This document shows positions 1 through 9,963 of a stretch of 64,000 nucleotides of DNA, in pieces (position 1 is the first letter of the stretch; the number at the start of each line of letters is the position of its first letter). Source of the stretch: Acanthacorydalis orientalis (taxonomy: Eukaryota; Arthropoda; Insecta; Megaloptera; Corydalidae); contig CM068314.1 of assembly GCA_034766995.1 (NCBI GenBank), positions 28,181,708 to 28,245,707 of the forward strand, in the 5' to 3' direction. The notes below the pieces were generated by a model, which was given only the letters and a program-made list of their open reading frames with translations, searched no databases and was not told where the DNA came from. Position numbers and translations under genes: made by a program.

Positions 1-659
1 AACATCAAGCAGTTCGGCGATACGAAGTCTGCTCTGCGCTTCTTTTGCGTAACAAAAATGATCCCTTTCTTGATCGCATTGTCGCATGTGGCGAAGAGTG
101 GATTCTCTACAATAATCGGAAACGTTCATCGTAGTGGCTAGACCGAGGAGAAGCACCAAAACAATTTCCTAAACGAAAGCTTCATGAAAATAGGATCATG
201 GTCACTGGCTGGTGGTCAGCAAGTGGCATCATTCACTACAACTCCTTAAATCCTAGCGAGACAATAACAGTAGAAACTGTCGGGAAATTGAAGAATACAG
301 GAGAAGTTACATCGTTTACGGCCAGCATTAGTCTATCGAAAAGGACAAATTCTTCTTTTATGAAAGCCCGACCACACGTCTCACAAATGACTTTTATGAA
401 ATTAAATGAACTGGGTTGTAAAACCTTATCTCACCCACCTTATTCTCCGGACCTGTCTCCGACAGATTATCATTTTTTTAAAAAAAGATTTGAGTAATTT
501 CCTATGAGAGAAGGTTTTCAAAGATCAGGGGCATCAGCTCAACGCGCTTTCGATGAATTCGTCAATTCCATGACTCCAAAATTCTATCTTGTAGGAATAA
601 ACAAAGTTCTTTCCATTTGGGAGGAATGTGTGCACGTCAATGGTCTTTATTTCGATTAA
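1..659 (+). pseudogene. mariner transposase fragment, inactivated
   Basis: The decayed C-terminal half of a Tc1/mariner D,D34D transposase. The block around the first catalytic aspartate reads CGEEWILYNN, with glycine where the family has Asp (CDEKW). The second block reads FMKARPHVSQ and has lost the Asp of HDNARPH. The third, PPYSPDLSPTDYHFF, is intact. A single open piece spans 198-497, ending in a stop just after YHFFKKRFE. The true C-terminus (SAQRAFDEFVNS and on) continues in another frame to a stop at 657-659. Two of the three catalytic acids are gone and there are frameshifts, so it cannot be active. Confidence 0.88.
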
Positions 660-732
660 TAAATAAAAATTTAACTGATATATGCGTCTTTATACTCGAA
701 ACGTAAAAACCGCAATTATTTTTGCACCAACC
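1..732 (+). mobile_element. mariner element, 3' half (cut by window start)
   Basis: The right end is a canonical mariner terminal inverted repeat (705-732) reading toward CCAACC, followed by a TA target duplication at 733-734. The interior encodes the catalytic half of a mariner transposase in several frames. It is the same family as the full element at 11458-12721, with long stretches clearly alignable by eye. The left end lies outside the window. Confidence 0.9.
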
Positions 733-734
733 TA

Positions 735-1643
735 ATATAATAAAATTGTAAAAAGTAACAAAAATGAATAATTATCTCGAATAAACAAAATGAAAGAATG
801 ATGAGGAATATATTGGAGTTCAAATTTTTTAAGGTCACTCCTACACTGTAAGAAAATAAATTCAATTTGTACGCTTTGATTACTAAACAATGTAATTGTT
901 TATATAACTTATAAGTAATGTTTTAAGTATGATTTCTCATACATAATATATTATTATAAAAGTGGTCTTAATTAATATAGCAATTCAATTGTGAATTTTA
1001 TACAGTATATAAAATATCATAAATTAAAAATAACGAACTCAATGGCTTTACATATGTAGAAAATTTTGAGTTATGTCCCCGTATACATTTTAATTATAAA
1101 CAAATGTAATGTTGAATATTTGATTATAAGTACATAAAAGGTGTTTTTTAAAAACAAATGCGTCATAACCGAGAAAAAGAAGAATACACATTCTGCGACA
1201 ATCATTTACACGATTCAACACGTTCAACGTAAATATTTGTTGTCAAGATCTACAATAACTAAAACTATTAAATACTAGGAAATCATAAGACCCATATAAA
1301 TTATTAACGTACGACTTAATTCACAGTCTATTACCAAGTAGACTTTTAACAGATAAGTTTTATCACTTATGCAGGACAGGTAAAAGTAGTGGGGACACGT
1401 ACGTACGTATTATAGTCATATATTTTTTGTACAAATCGTTTTCAATACAGTTTAGATTCGCAAACTGCTCAGGCTTATGCGATATATACGCAAGTTTTTT
1501 TTTTAGAATATTTCCTTGTTCATAACTACAAGCATACATTCCGTGTTGTTATTATTGCGCTGCGGATTAGAAAAAATGTGCTTTTTTATGTGTTAACGAG
1601 AATTGTTATTCACAAGGAGTTATTATTGATAACTTAACCTACG
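735..1643. other. AT-rich spacer upstream of the PPxY membrane-protein gene
   Basis: No open frame, RNA gene or element is recognised here. The last 150 bases should contain the promoter and 5' UTR of the gene starting at 1644. No convincing TATA box or initiator could be singled out in such AT-rich sequence. Confidence 0.5.
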
Positions 1644-1740
1644 ATGGAGTTCAAATTGTTGATATATTGTGTCATTCATAGTTTAGTGTTTGAAGATCAA
1701 TTCTGTTGGGGAATTTATTCCGAAATTGATATATCTGATG
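1644..1740 (+). CDS. Exon 1 of the PPxY membrane protein (signal peptide)
   Basis: ATG at 1644 in a good context (CCTACGATGG). It encodes 32 residues from MEFKLLIYCVIHSLVF to IYSEIDISD plus one base of the next codon. The donor G|GTAAAT begins at 1741. Phase 1 matches exon 2, giving Gly33. No other nearby upstream ATG leads to a hydrophobic N-terminus with a phase-1 donor that I could find. Confidence 0.62.
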
Positions 1741-1802
1741 GTAAATTGCAAGTTTATTAAGTCACGTTATATCTAAATACTCACTCACACACAAATATAT
1801 AT

Positions 1803-1857
<55 letters not shown>

Positions 1858-2078
1858 CATACATACATACATATACACAATACATCTCATCTTTAACCAT
1901 TTTTGAAATAGAATAAAACCCAAAAGTTTAATTCTAATGAAAAATAAAATAATGTTTATCGAAATTAATAACTTTTATTCAGATATATACGCACTATAGT
2001 AAGCTTTTAATATTTTTGTACAAAAAGTGTAATAGTTGACAAACATACACATCCACCCAACCACCCACACATGCATAT

Positions 2079-2156
<78 letters not shown>

Positions 2157-2466
2157 ACATACACACACATACGATTTTCATAATTATAGAATTACAGAGC
2201 ATTTTTTAATTATAAAACAGTAAATATACAACATTAAAAACTCAACTGATTAAATTTGGGTGGATTTCGAATAAAGATACATGCATTGTTTTTTTTATAT
2301 ACTGAAGGTATAAATTATGAAATATTACTTAATACAATATTTTCCGATTAAATAATTTATTCAAAGTTGTAATTCAATACAGATAATTTACAAGATTTGA
2401 ATTTTTCGACTTGATTTCATTTTCAATTCACGATTCACGCACATATAACCATCCAAATCTCTCTCA

Positions 2467-2546
<80 letters not shown>

Positions 2547-3040
2547 AAATTGTATTTTTATTAAGATAAAGCTGTAACAATATTTATTGGAACTGATGGA
2601 ACAGTTATTTTTTTAAAAAATATACTAAACTCTCCTTATTTTTTAAAAACAAGAAAATGTTACGCAACTATTTATTAAATTGCATTCCTTACAGGAAAAG
2701 GTGACCAAGTACAGAGTGAAGTAGAATGTGTGTTTTTCCTAGTTCTGTAGACGACCGTTTGTTCAAGCATAAATTAATGATATAGAAATATCTTACAACA
2801 GAAAACATTCTCTTAAATGACCTTCTGTTGTTTTTTCCTGATATTATAATATATCTATAGTCAAATTTATTTAAAAACATTATTGCTATTTATCCTTCAC
2901 ATTGACAACGTAATATTAAACGTAGTAAAAGGTTACAGCGTTATTAGATATTAGATTTTAGAACATATTGTGTGTGTGTGTATTATTCTGTGTATATATA
3001 TATATATAGATGTGTGTGTGTATACACATACATACATACA

Positions 3041-3076
<36 letters not shown>

Positions 3077-3601
3077 TATATACATATATAATCAATACAA
3101 TCAAAATCTCTTCTCAATAGTAATAAAGAACATTTTTACTTCACTGGATCTATTTTACATAAGAATGTATTTAGTTTGCCCTATACTATTCAAAATACCT
3201 AGTATGGAAAGACTTTACGATCATCTGTTTGGTCTTGATTAAAAAATTAATTAATTTGTTCATAATCTATGAGATAAGAATCTAATCAACTAAAGCACTC
3301 GTACTCTTTTCATAAGGAGAAAATAATGTTTCCACTAATAAAATTTAAAATTTATTTGCCTTCTCAAACGATTTTCTGAGCAAAAATTTTCAAATATTTT
3401 ATAAGACAATTTTTGCGAACGTTTCATACATTATTTTACAAATAGGAAACATTCGACGAAATATAACTTCATTTATCTCATTTATCTATTTACTTTTCAA
3501 TATTAGAAAAATATTTCCTTGTAGATTTAATTTACTTGAATAAGGTGTTTATTTTTGTATTATGCATTTATACACGTTTTTTTTACACTGGACAGGCACT
3601 G

Positions 3602-3668
<67 letters not shown>

Positions 3669-4834
3669 GAATAATAATTCATACCAAAAAAAAGAATACT
3701 TATAACGAACTAGTTAAGATATGAGATTTTTTGGCGAAAAGACCGAAAATGCTATATAAGCGTATCTGATATGATACAATTATCCAAACATATCATTTTA
3801 ACATTTTACAAATACCTATTCACTAATTTTTACATACTTGTATTTCGAATTCACAAATCATATCCATGAACTTAAAAAATGTAAGTTGAAAACTACAACT
3901 TGTAAATTAACAAAAACGAAAAAAAACATGGTATTTATTTAAAATAAGTTAATATTTTCTAGATAATGAAATAAAACACATACGTTAATGTTTTACTTTG
4001 AAAAATACTTCTGTAACAATAAAAAAAAAACCCGGTAACTAAATCTACTAAACTGTGCCTATTGTTAATTCGATATAATAAAGTTCAGTTGACACAACAT
4101 TTCACAATAAGCAAAAAGAGAGCCGTTAATGTAGTAACAACAAACCAAAAATTGTGTGCTCTATAATTTATAATTCAGAACATAGAACGATATATGTAAG
4201 AGTAGAATTGGTAATTAACAAAACTTTAAACCATTTTACGTATTCAGGTAACGGTACAAAACAGACAAATTTTTTTTATAACATTTTCGTCACACTTTTA
4301 ATCAATAAATCTTTCATTCTTGAATGGTTCATCATAAATATAACCTCTCTCACTCCCCCCCCCCTATATATATATATACATATACATATTTTGTAAAGCT
4401 AATAATCTCCTACTGTATTAAATATTTTAAAATAAAATATGTGATTACAATGACAAAAAAACTATATAAAAAACACATACTTCAGTACCCACGAGACAAA
4501 AAAAATATTCCGTTCTGTTGTCTATGTTTTTCCAAGCAATATGTGTGTGTGTGTGTGTGTGTCCGTGAGAGAGCAATAGAGAAACAGTACGCTTAAAAAT
4601 ATCTTGACCAACAGTTACTAAATTATAATATGTGAATATTCTTTTATGGGCGCAATTTATTAAAAGTCATGATTATTTTTGAACGAGTTTGTAAAAAAAA
4701 AATATTATTGAAAAATATCCATTTTTTATTATAAGTGCAATTCGTTTCTTTAATGATAATTTATTTATGCGATTAATTGATGCATCACTTCTGTAATAGA
4801 TAAACATATTATTTATAAACTTAACCAAAAGAAT

Positions 4835-4868
<34 letters not shown>

Positions 4869-6064
4869 TAATGTTACTCAATAGTCGATAACAGGTATCT
4901 TATAAAATTTTAGATACAAAATATCATTGTTGAATACAATCTATTATAATATTCATCAATTGCTAGGACTAAAAAGTATTTTCATTCGTAGAAAGCTCCA
5001 TTTATACAGAGACAGAATTATTGTACATTTCCTATAACTTTTCGAAAACGCATATTTAACTGTTACAATCAATTGAATTTATTTAAAAATAAGTATCTAT
5101 ACTTTTCGCAGGTTCGTATTCTGATAGTCAGAATTCAGAGATATCAATAACTGATGAATCGGTCCATGATGAAAATACGGACGCCATACAGTTACACGAT
5201 AAAAATAATAAAGATCAAATGGAAAATGCAAGGATCCTAATGAATTTTTATAACAGAAAGAGTTTACCTCCCGACGAAGATCAATTCGACGAAGAGAGCA
5301 AACAAATCGACTTCGATTCATCGCTACTCTCTTCAAACGACAATAATGAACATTCAGAGAGTAAATCTAATAACCAAACGAAATACACGACCAAAATAGA
5401 AAACAGTAAAAGTTTTAGTCAAATGTTTACGTTAGTGTATGGAGACATGATAGGTAAACCTTTTTATTGTATTAATTTTTTACACTATTTGCGCAATTCA
5501 GTGTCTATACAATCAGTTTTGTTATACTAAGCTGATGATAAAAAAATCGTTACTTTGACATTAGTATATTAAATATTTTTTTTAATGTACTGACCTCGAT
5601 TTGTTCAGAAATGTGTAGATACTTTAAAATACTATGAAAAGAAATACATATATTTACCCGATTATTATTACTCCGCCGTAGATAATTCTACACGGTCTGG
5701 TGCTGAATTCAATCCTTGGTCGATTGTTTGGTACGTCGGCTCGTTCGGAGGCTTGATTGTATTTTTTCTGGTAGTATCTTGTGCAGAATGGTGTTGTCGA
5801 AGACGCAGACAAAGATTATCAACGCGCGACCGCCACCGTCGACACAATCCTCGGTGCACAGAAGTACATACCTGCGACGTGCGTCAAGAAACGCCGCCGC
5901 CCGGTTATCACCTTTTTGCGCCACCATCGTACGATACCATATTTGTGAACGAAAAAGAAATTGCAGTAAATAATTCCGAAATCTATATCGTCCCGGTACA
6001 TTTAGACGGCAGACAAACGAGTAATTCGAACGAAACTATAAGAACGAATGTTCCGCCAATTTGA
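1644..6064 (+). CDS. Three-exon gene: type I membrane protein with tandem PPxY motifs (294 aa)
   Basis: I do not recognise the family. Joining 1644-1740, 5112-5453 and 5619-6064 gives 885 nt with one open frame; both introns are phase 1. Residues 1-20 look like a signal peptide (MEFK, then a hydrophobic LLIYCVIHSLVF core). Residues 34-146 are acidic and rich in Ser and Asn, without structured motifs. Residues about 181-201 form one membrane span (SIVWYVGSFGGLIVFFLVVS), followed by a cysteine pair and RRRR stop-transfer cluster at 205-210. The basic tail carries PPGY (240-243) and PPSY (248-251), the PPxY type bound by WW domains of Nedd4-family ubiquitin ligases. The inferred role is therefore a surface or endosomal protein that recruits such a ligase or is sorted by it. 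It converges on the DRAK-type kinase gene. The exon 1 assignment rests on phase and signal-peptide logic; exons 2 and 3 are firmer. Confidence 0.72.
1808..1878. repeat. (TA)n followed by (CATA)n
   Basis: About 45 bases of TA dinucleotides run into about 20 bases of CATA tetranucleotides, inside intron 1 of the PPxY gene. Confidence 0.95.
2075..2152. repeat. (TA)n microsatellite, interrupted
   Basis: A TA array with two ACAT interruptions near 2097-2106. Confidence 0.95.
2459..2541. repeat. (CT)n-(TA)n compound microsatellite
   Basis: About 27 bases of CT followed by about 55 bases of TA. Confidence 0.95.
2968..3091. repeat. Compound (GT)n-(TA)n-(CATA)n microsatellite
   Basis: GT, TA, GT, then about 40 bases of CATA, then TA again. 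Confidence 0.92.
3602..3665. repeat. (TA)n microsatellite
   Basis: About 64 bases of uninterrupted TA. Confidence 0.95.
4541..4562. repeat. (GT)n microsatellite
   Basis: Eleven GT units followed by a short GA-rich stretch. Confidence 0.9.
4835..4867. repeat. (TA)n-(CA)n microsatellite
   Basis: A TA run passes directly into a CA run. Confidence 0.9.
5112..5453 (+). CDS. Exon 2 of the PPxY membrane protein (acidic ectodomain)
   Basis: The acceptor TTTTCGCAG ends at 5111 and the donor ATAG|GTAAAC begins at 5454. The whole exon is open in the required frame, from SYSDSQNSEISITDESVHDE to SKSFSQMFTLVYGDMI. Its base composition and balanced amino acids are clearly coding-like against the flanking AT sequence. 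Both ends are phase 1. If the donor were skipped, translation would stop at 5528-5530. Confidence 0.78.
5619..6064 (+). CDS. Exon 3 of the PPxY membrane protein (membrane span and cytoplasmic tail)
   Basis: The acceptor TGTGTAG ends at 5618, after a short 165-base intron. An alternative AG at 5607-5608 would break the frame. The exon encodes DTLKYYEKKYIYLPDYYYS, the membrane span at codons for residues 181-201, the cysteine and arginine cluster, PPGY and PPSY, and ends NVPPI-stop (TGA 6062-6064). GC content is clearly above the neighbours, so this is the most gene-like block of the left third. Confidence 0.85.
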
Positions 6065-6277
6065 AATATGAATCCATTTTGGATCCTTTTTTTTATATTT
6101 GGTTTTTATAAAACCATGCTATTATATTCAAAGAAAGTGTTTTATACTTTCGTTTAGTGATCTTTTTAGAATATTTATTAATATATTGTAATCGTTTGTA
6201 ATATGGAAATGAAGTCAATTCAAAAATATACGCTTTAAATATTGAATTATATTGTGTCATAATCATTTGATCATATT

Positions 6278-6283
6278 AATAAA
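6278..6283 (+). terminator. Likely polyadenylation signal (AATAAA) of the PPxY gene
   Basis: A canonical hexamer 214 bases after the stop codon, followed within 30 bases by T-rich sequence. AATAAA is common by chance in DNA this AT-rich, so the assignment is tentative. Confidence 0.4.
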
Positions 6284-7301
6284 AGATATTTCTGAATGTT
6301 GTTTTTTAAAAAAAAATAATGCCAAAGAAATGATTAACAAATTAAATGCTTTTCAAAATGTAAAGAAATGATAACTCCTACCAATCACCTATATTCTACT
6401 AATATACAGTCTATTTTTTTTCAATATATCATTGATTCATACTGAACAATTGAAAAAGAAGTAAATGGAAAACCCTGAACTAATTCAACATAGCCTAAAC
6501 GACAAGAATTTCTAAATGGTTGATTGTAATTGTAAATATATTAGATAATGAAGAACTTGGGAATAATTAACCGGGTTTTTTCAGTACATTATTACTTTGT
6601 TTAAGATTGTCATATTTGTCTGAACTACAACGTAGTATTTTATATATAACTTGTTTAATGTGTATTTGCATGTAATTAAAATATAATGATAGTAAAGTAT
6701 ATAAAAATTCTCACAAAAATGTAAAAAAAAACTATTTAATATTCATTTCCATGTTTTAGAAATAATGTATTGGACTATAATTACAAGCATTGAATATAAA
6801 AGAATACCTTGAATAATAAAAGTAAGTTTGTTTTCTATCTGCAATTTACATACAAGATAAATATTAAGTTTTAAAATGTTTATTTAATGATAAGAATATT
6901 ACCAACAAGACTGATAAAAAATAAATTACTGTATTGTTTTTATTAACCATTTGTTTGCTATTTTGTTTGATAATGAATCTTATAGGAAAACACAGTCTTA
7001 TCTTATTTTTTTAAAGGTTACTTTAAAGTAAATCGTTAATTAGAACATGATTTGCTACTTGCAAACCAACACAAATTGTTTCACATATTTTTGTACTGCA
7101 TGTTAAAAATGTTAACACTGTAAAACAAATATTTTGTTGACTTTTTATTTAATTTAATATAACCACTTTTTAATCATACTCTTTATTTTATTATGTTACA
7201 TTAATAAATCTACAAGGTTTCTAAAAAAAATAATAATATTGTAATTTACAAACAAATGTAGCAAATAAGTTATTTATTCTAAAGCATTTAAACAATTACC
7301 A

Positions 7302-7377
7302 CCGATGTGAGAGAGAAACGATTGTTAAATCGGTATCGAAAATGAATATCGAACTAGCGATTTCTCTCGCACTTCCG
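7302..7377 (+). ncRNA. Candidate pre-miRNA-like hairpin
   Basis: A 76-base imperfect inverted repeat. The outer arm GUGAGAGAGAAA (from 7307) pairs with UUUCUCUCGCAC (ending 7372) with one mismatch. There is partial pairing through CGAUUGUU with AACUAGCG, then an inner stem UCGGUAU / AUAUCGA closing a nine-base loop. Length and shape suit an insect miRNA precursor. Neither arm matches a miRNA I know. The opposite strand would also fold. Expression is unknown. Confidence 0.3.
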
Positions 7378-9485
7378 AGGCAACACCTCACAACATGTAT
7401 TGAACGCATTTAAACTGTATATAATTTTTACCTTTGGTACTCTATCTGATACAGCCTAATGGTATTTAGACACACATTTTGAAACAGAAGAAAAGTTGTG
7501 ATTTGTTGCATTCTGTACACGATAGTACGACACAATGGCATCAAATAAAATAAAACAGATATATTTATGCATATAGGGCTTATTTCAACAATCACAGCTT
7601 ATTATTTGACCTTATTTATCAACAATTTAAAGTTATGTTGGAATGGAAATCACCACGTTTATTAAATGTTTTCAAATCTTGAAATATTTTTTTTTATTTT
7701 ATAAAGGCATTGATTATAGTATTTAAATTATTTCAAAGAATGACTCATTTTTTTTAATTTACATACACAATGACACGTTGATAATAACATAAACTTATAG
7801 TGAAAATGAAAATATGACAAATTAACAGACTAGTAAATAATATAATACATATACATTGTGTTGTTTTTAATAATATAAACATTTCCTTTTTCAAATTGGA
7901 ACATTAATGAATGCAAAATTTTAAATAATTCTGACAATGACACTGACTGTACTAAACAAAATGAACTTTATTTATCATGACTCGATTTAAAAAAATGATA
8001 ATTAAGTTAGTTGACCGTATTGAAATATATTACCTTAATTTTAATTTGAATACTTACAAATTTAGGAATTTACAATGAACTTTTATATCAATTTTAAAAT
8101 AAGTTTATAATATTTAAACATATTTTACTGGTAAACTTAAAATCACATTACATAGAAACATTGAAACAGAAAACTTATTTAACCTTATTATGAACTTGTA
8201 TATAACTTCAATAAGTATTTTTGACAAGTTGAGCATTTTAAAGTTCATAATATTCTAATGATATTCAATATATAACAAAGATGTCAAAGACTTACATTTA
8301 CAATCTAATATTTAAAATATTAGAATTCTTACATTCCAAATTTGATTAGAAACACAGTAGTCCTAAATTTTGTTGAAAAATTGCTACTTTACTGTGAACT
8401 AAATATATATATTAAATTACTTTTTTCTTACTCCATATTCAATATAAATATATTTCTATCTCAGTTAAATATTTTATATTAATATATAGTTTGGTCTCGA
8501 TAATTCAGAACATTTTTTTTTAATACTATAATACATTTATAACATTATTCTATTTGATAAATAAGGTCGTCTTAAAAAAAAAAAATAGTACAACGCTTAG
8601 CTTTTTTGGTTTCACCACAGAACATAAAAATCGTTTTTTTAACATAAAAAAAAAAATTTAGCAAAGATTACATATGACATATTTCAAATATAAGCTTGGT
8701 CCTAATTTATCTAGAATAAATTTTTTCAAAGGAAGGTACTAAAATGATTTTTTTGATAAAAGTATCTAATCCACATCCATATACACTCATACACAAACAT
8801 TCTAATTAAATTATATAATAATACTATAAATGTAACCTCCTATATTTTAAAACTAATATAAACTGGTATCAAAGAAGTCATCACCGTGGTCACGTTGAAA
8901 CAACACAAATGCATATCGAACATATGTGCACAAAGAAAAGCACAAATAAACAGCGTTTTGTACATCGTAATCAACATCGTCATAATAGTCAGACATTTAC
9001 AGAAATTGAATCTGCTTTTATGCTCGTTGTATTTTTTTTATCTGCTTTATATTTTTATTTAAAATTAAATCTGTGATTTAATAAAATTATTCTAATATCT
9101 CTTCACAATGTATACATATACTTACACTTAATTTACATTTGTGCACTTGCGATGTACATAAATACATATAAAAATGTATATATACATATCGTTCAATAAA
9201 TATCTGACTAGGTACGATCATGCTGATTGTCGGACATTCATTTCCTTCCCGAGTGACATAATAAGTGTATTTACTTACGTAAACATAACAGACAGACTTA
9301 AAACAGTTCCTAAACGTATAACTCTCCTCTAACTTCTAATTGACAAATACACTATGAAAAAAATCAAACAATACTTTGAACATATTAAATCTTTTCAGTT
9401 TGTCAGAGTTGATATGATTGATATTTTCAGGCCGCTGATCGATCACTGGATGTTAAGAAATCGTACACATCCAATGATGTAGCTG

Positions 9486-9963
9486 CTAACAAAGGATACC
9501 TCTGTCGACTGTAATTACCGGTTTCGAAACATTGTGTGCGACGTGAGGTAGATGACAACAGGTAGCTCCGCACTGGGCGCACGATAAGCATGTCGCAGGA
9601 ACACTGTAATTCCTCGATTGGGAATTTTCAATACTGTATTTCCTAATCGATTTCGGCGTCAAGTTTTCAGCGCTCGAATAATTTTGGCGGACACCGTCTG
9701 CCGAAAGGTTCGAGTAGCTGTTACACTGATGCGCTGTCGGTGTTAAATTTTCTACTTTTTGTGCGGAGAAACATTTTGTCACCGACACAGGTGATATGTT
9801 TTCAGATTTGTTGAATGAATTAACTTTTTCCGGTGTGAAATATATGGTGTTGGATGATTCAACGTTGTTGGACAGTTCACATGGTGCAGGTAGTTGTGGT
9901 GTGATTGAAACATTCATAGTTAACCATGGATGTTCTAGGCATTGCTGGGCACATGGTCTTTTT
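9486..9963 (-). CDS. Drak: Drak last exon (end of kinase domain and C-terminal tail)
   Basis: The acceptor TTTTTCAG lies just above 9963 on the minus strand. The first base completes an Arg codon. It encodes KRPCAQQCLEHPWL, then a low-complexity Ser/Asn/Thr tail, with the cysteine cluster near the end and stop TAG at 9486-9488. The tail has repeated (S)ENLTP and SPV-type Ser/Thr-Pro sites, so it may be phosphorylated. Confidence 0.88.

Larger units (their letters stand above)
1741..5111 (+). other. Intron 1 of the PPxY membrane-protein gene
   Basis: A 3.4-kb intron bounded by GTAAAT and TTTTCGCAG. It is AT-rich and holds most of the microsatellites of the left end, listed separately. Short open frames inside it are mostly translations of TA/CA repeats and are not genes. 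Confidence 0.6.
6065..9485. other. Convergent intergenic region / 3' UTRs
   Basis: AT-rich sequence between the two tail-to-tail genes. It should hold both 3' UTRs. Apart from the poly(A) signal at 6278 and the hairpin at 7302-7377, I see no open frame, transposon or tandem repeat of note. Confidence 0.6.

Noticed and set aside
1975..2202. 75-codon minus-strand open frame with a Tyr-Ile repeat
   Set aside because: It is a translation of (TA)n/(CATA)n microsatellites. The same holds for frames at 2970, 3536, 4673, 18156, 18517, 49238, 54631, 56661, 58042 and 62361.
5668..6001. Minus-strand and alternative plus-strand frames overlapping exon 3 of the membrane-protein gene
   Set aside because: They are shadows of the spliced plus-strand frame, which alone gives a membrane span and continues in phase with exon 2.
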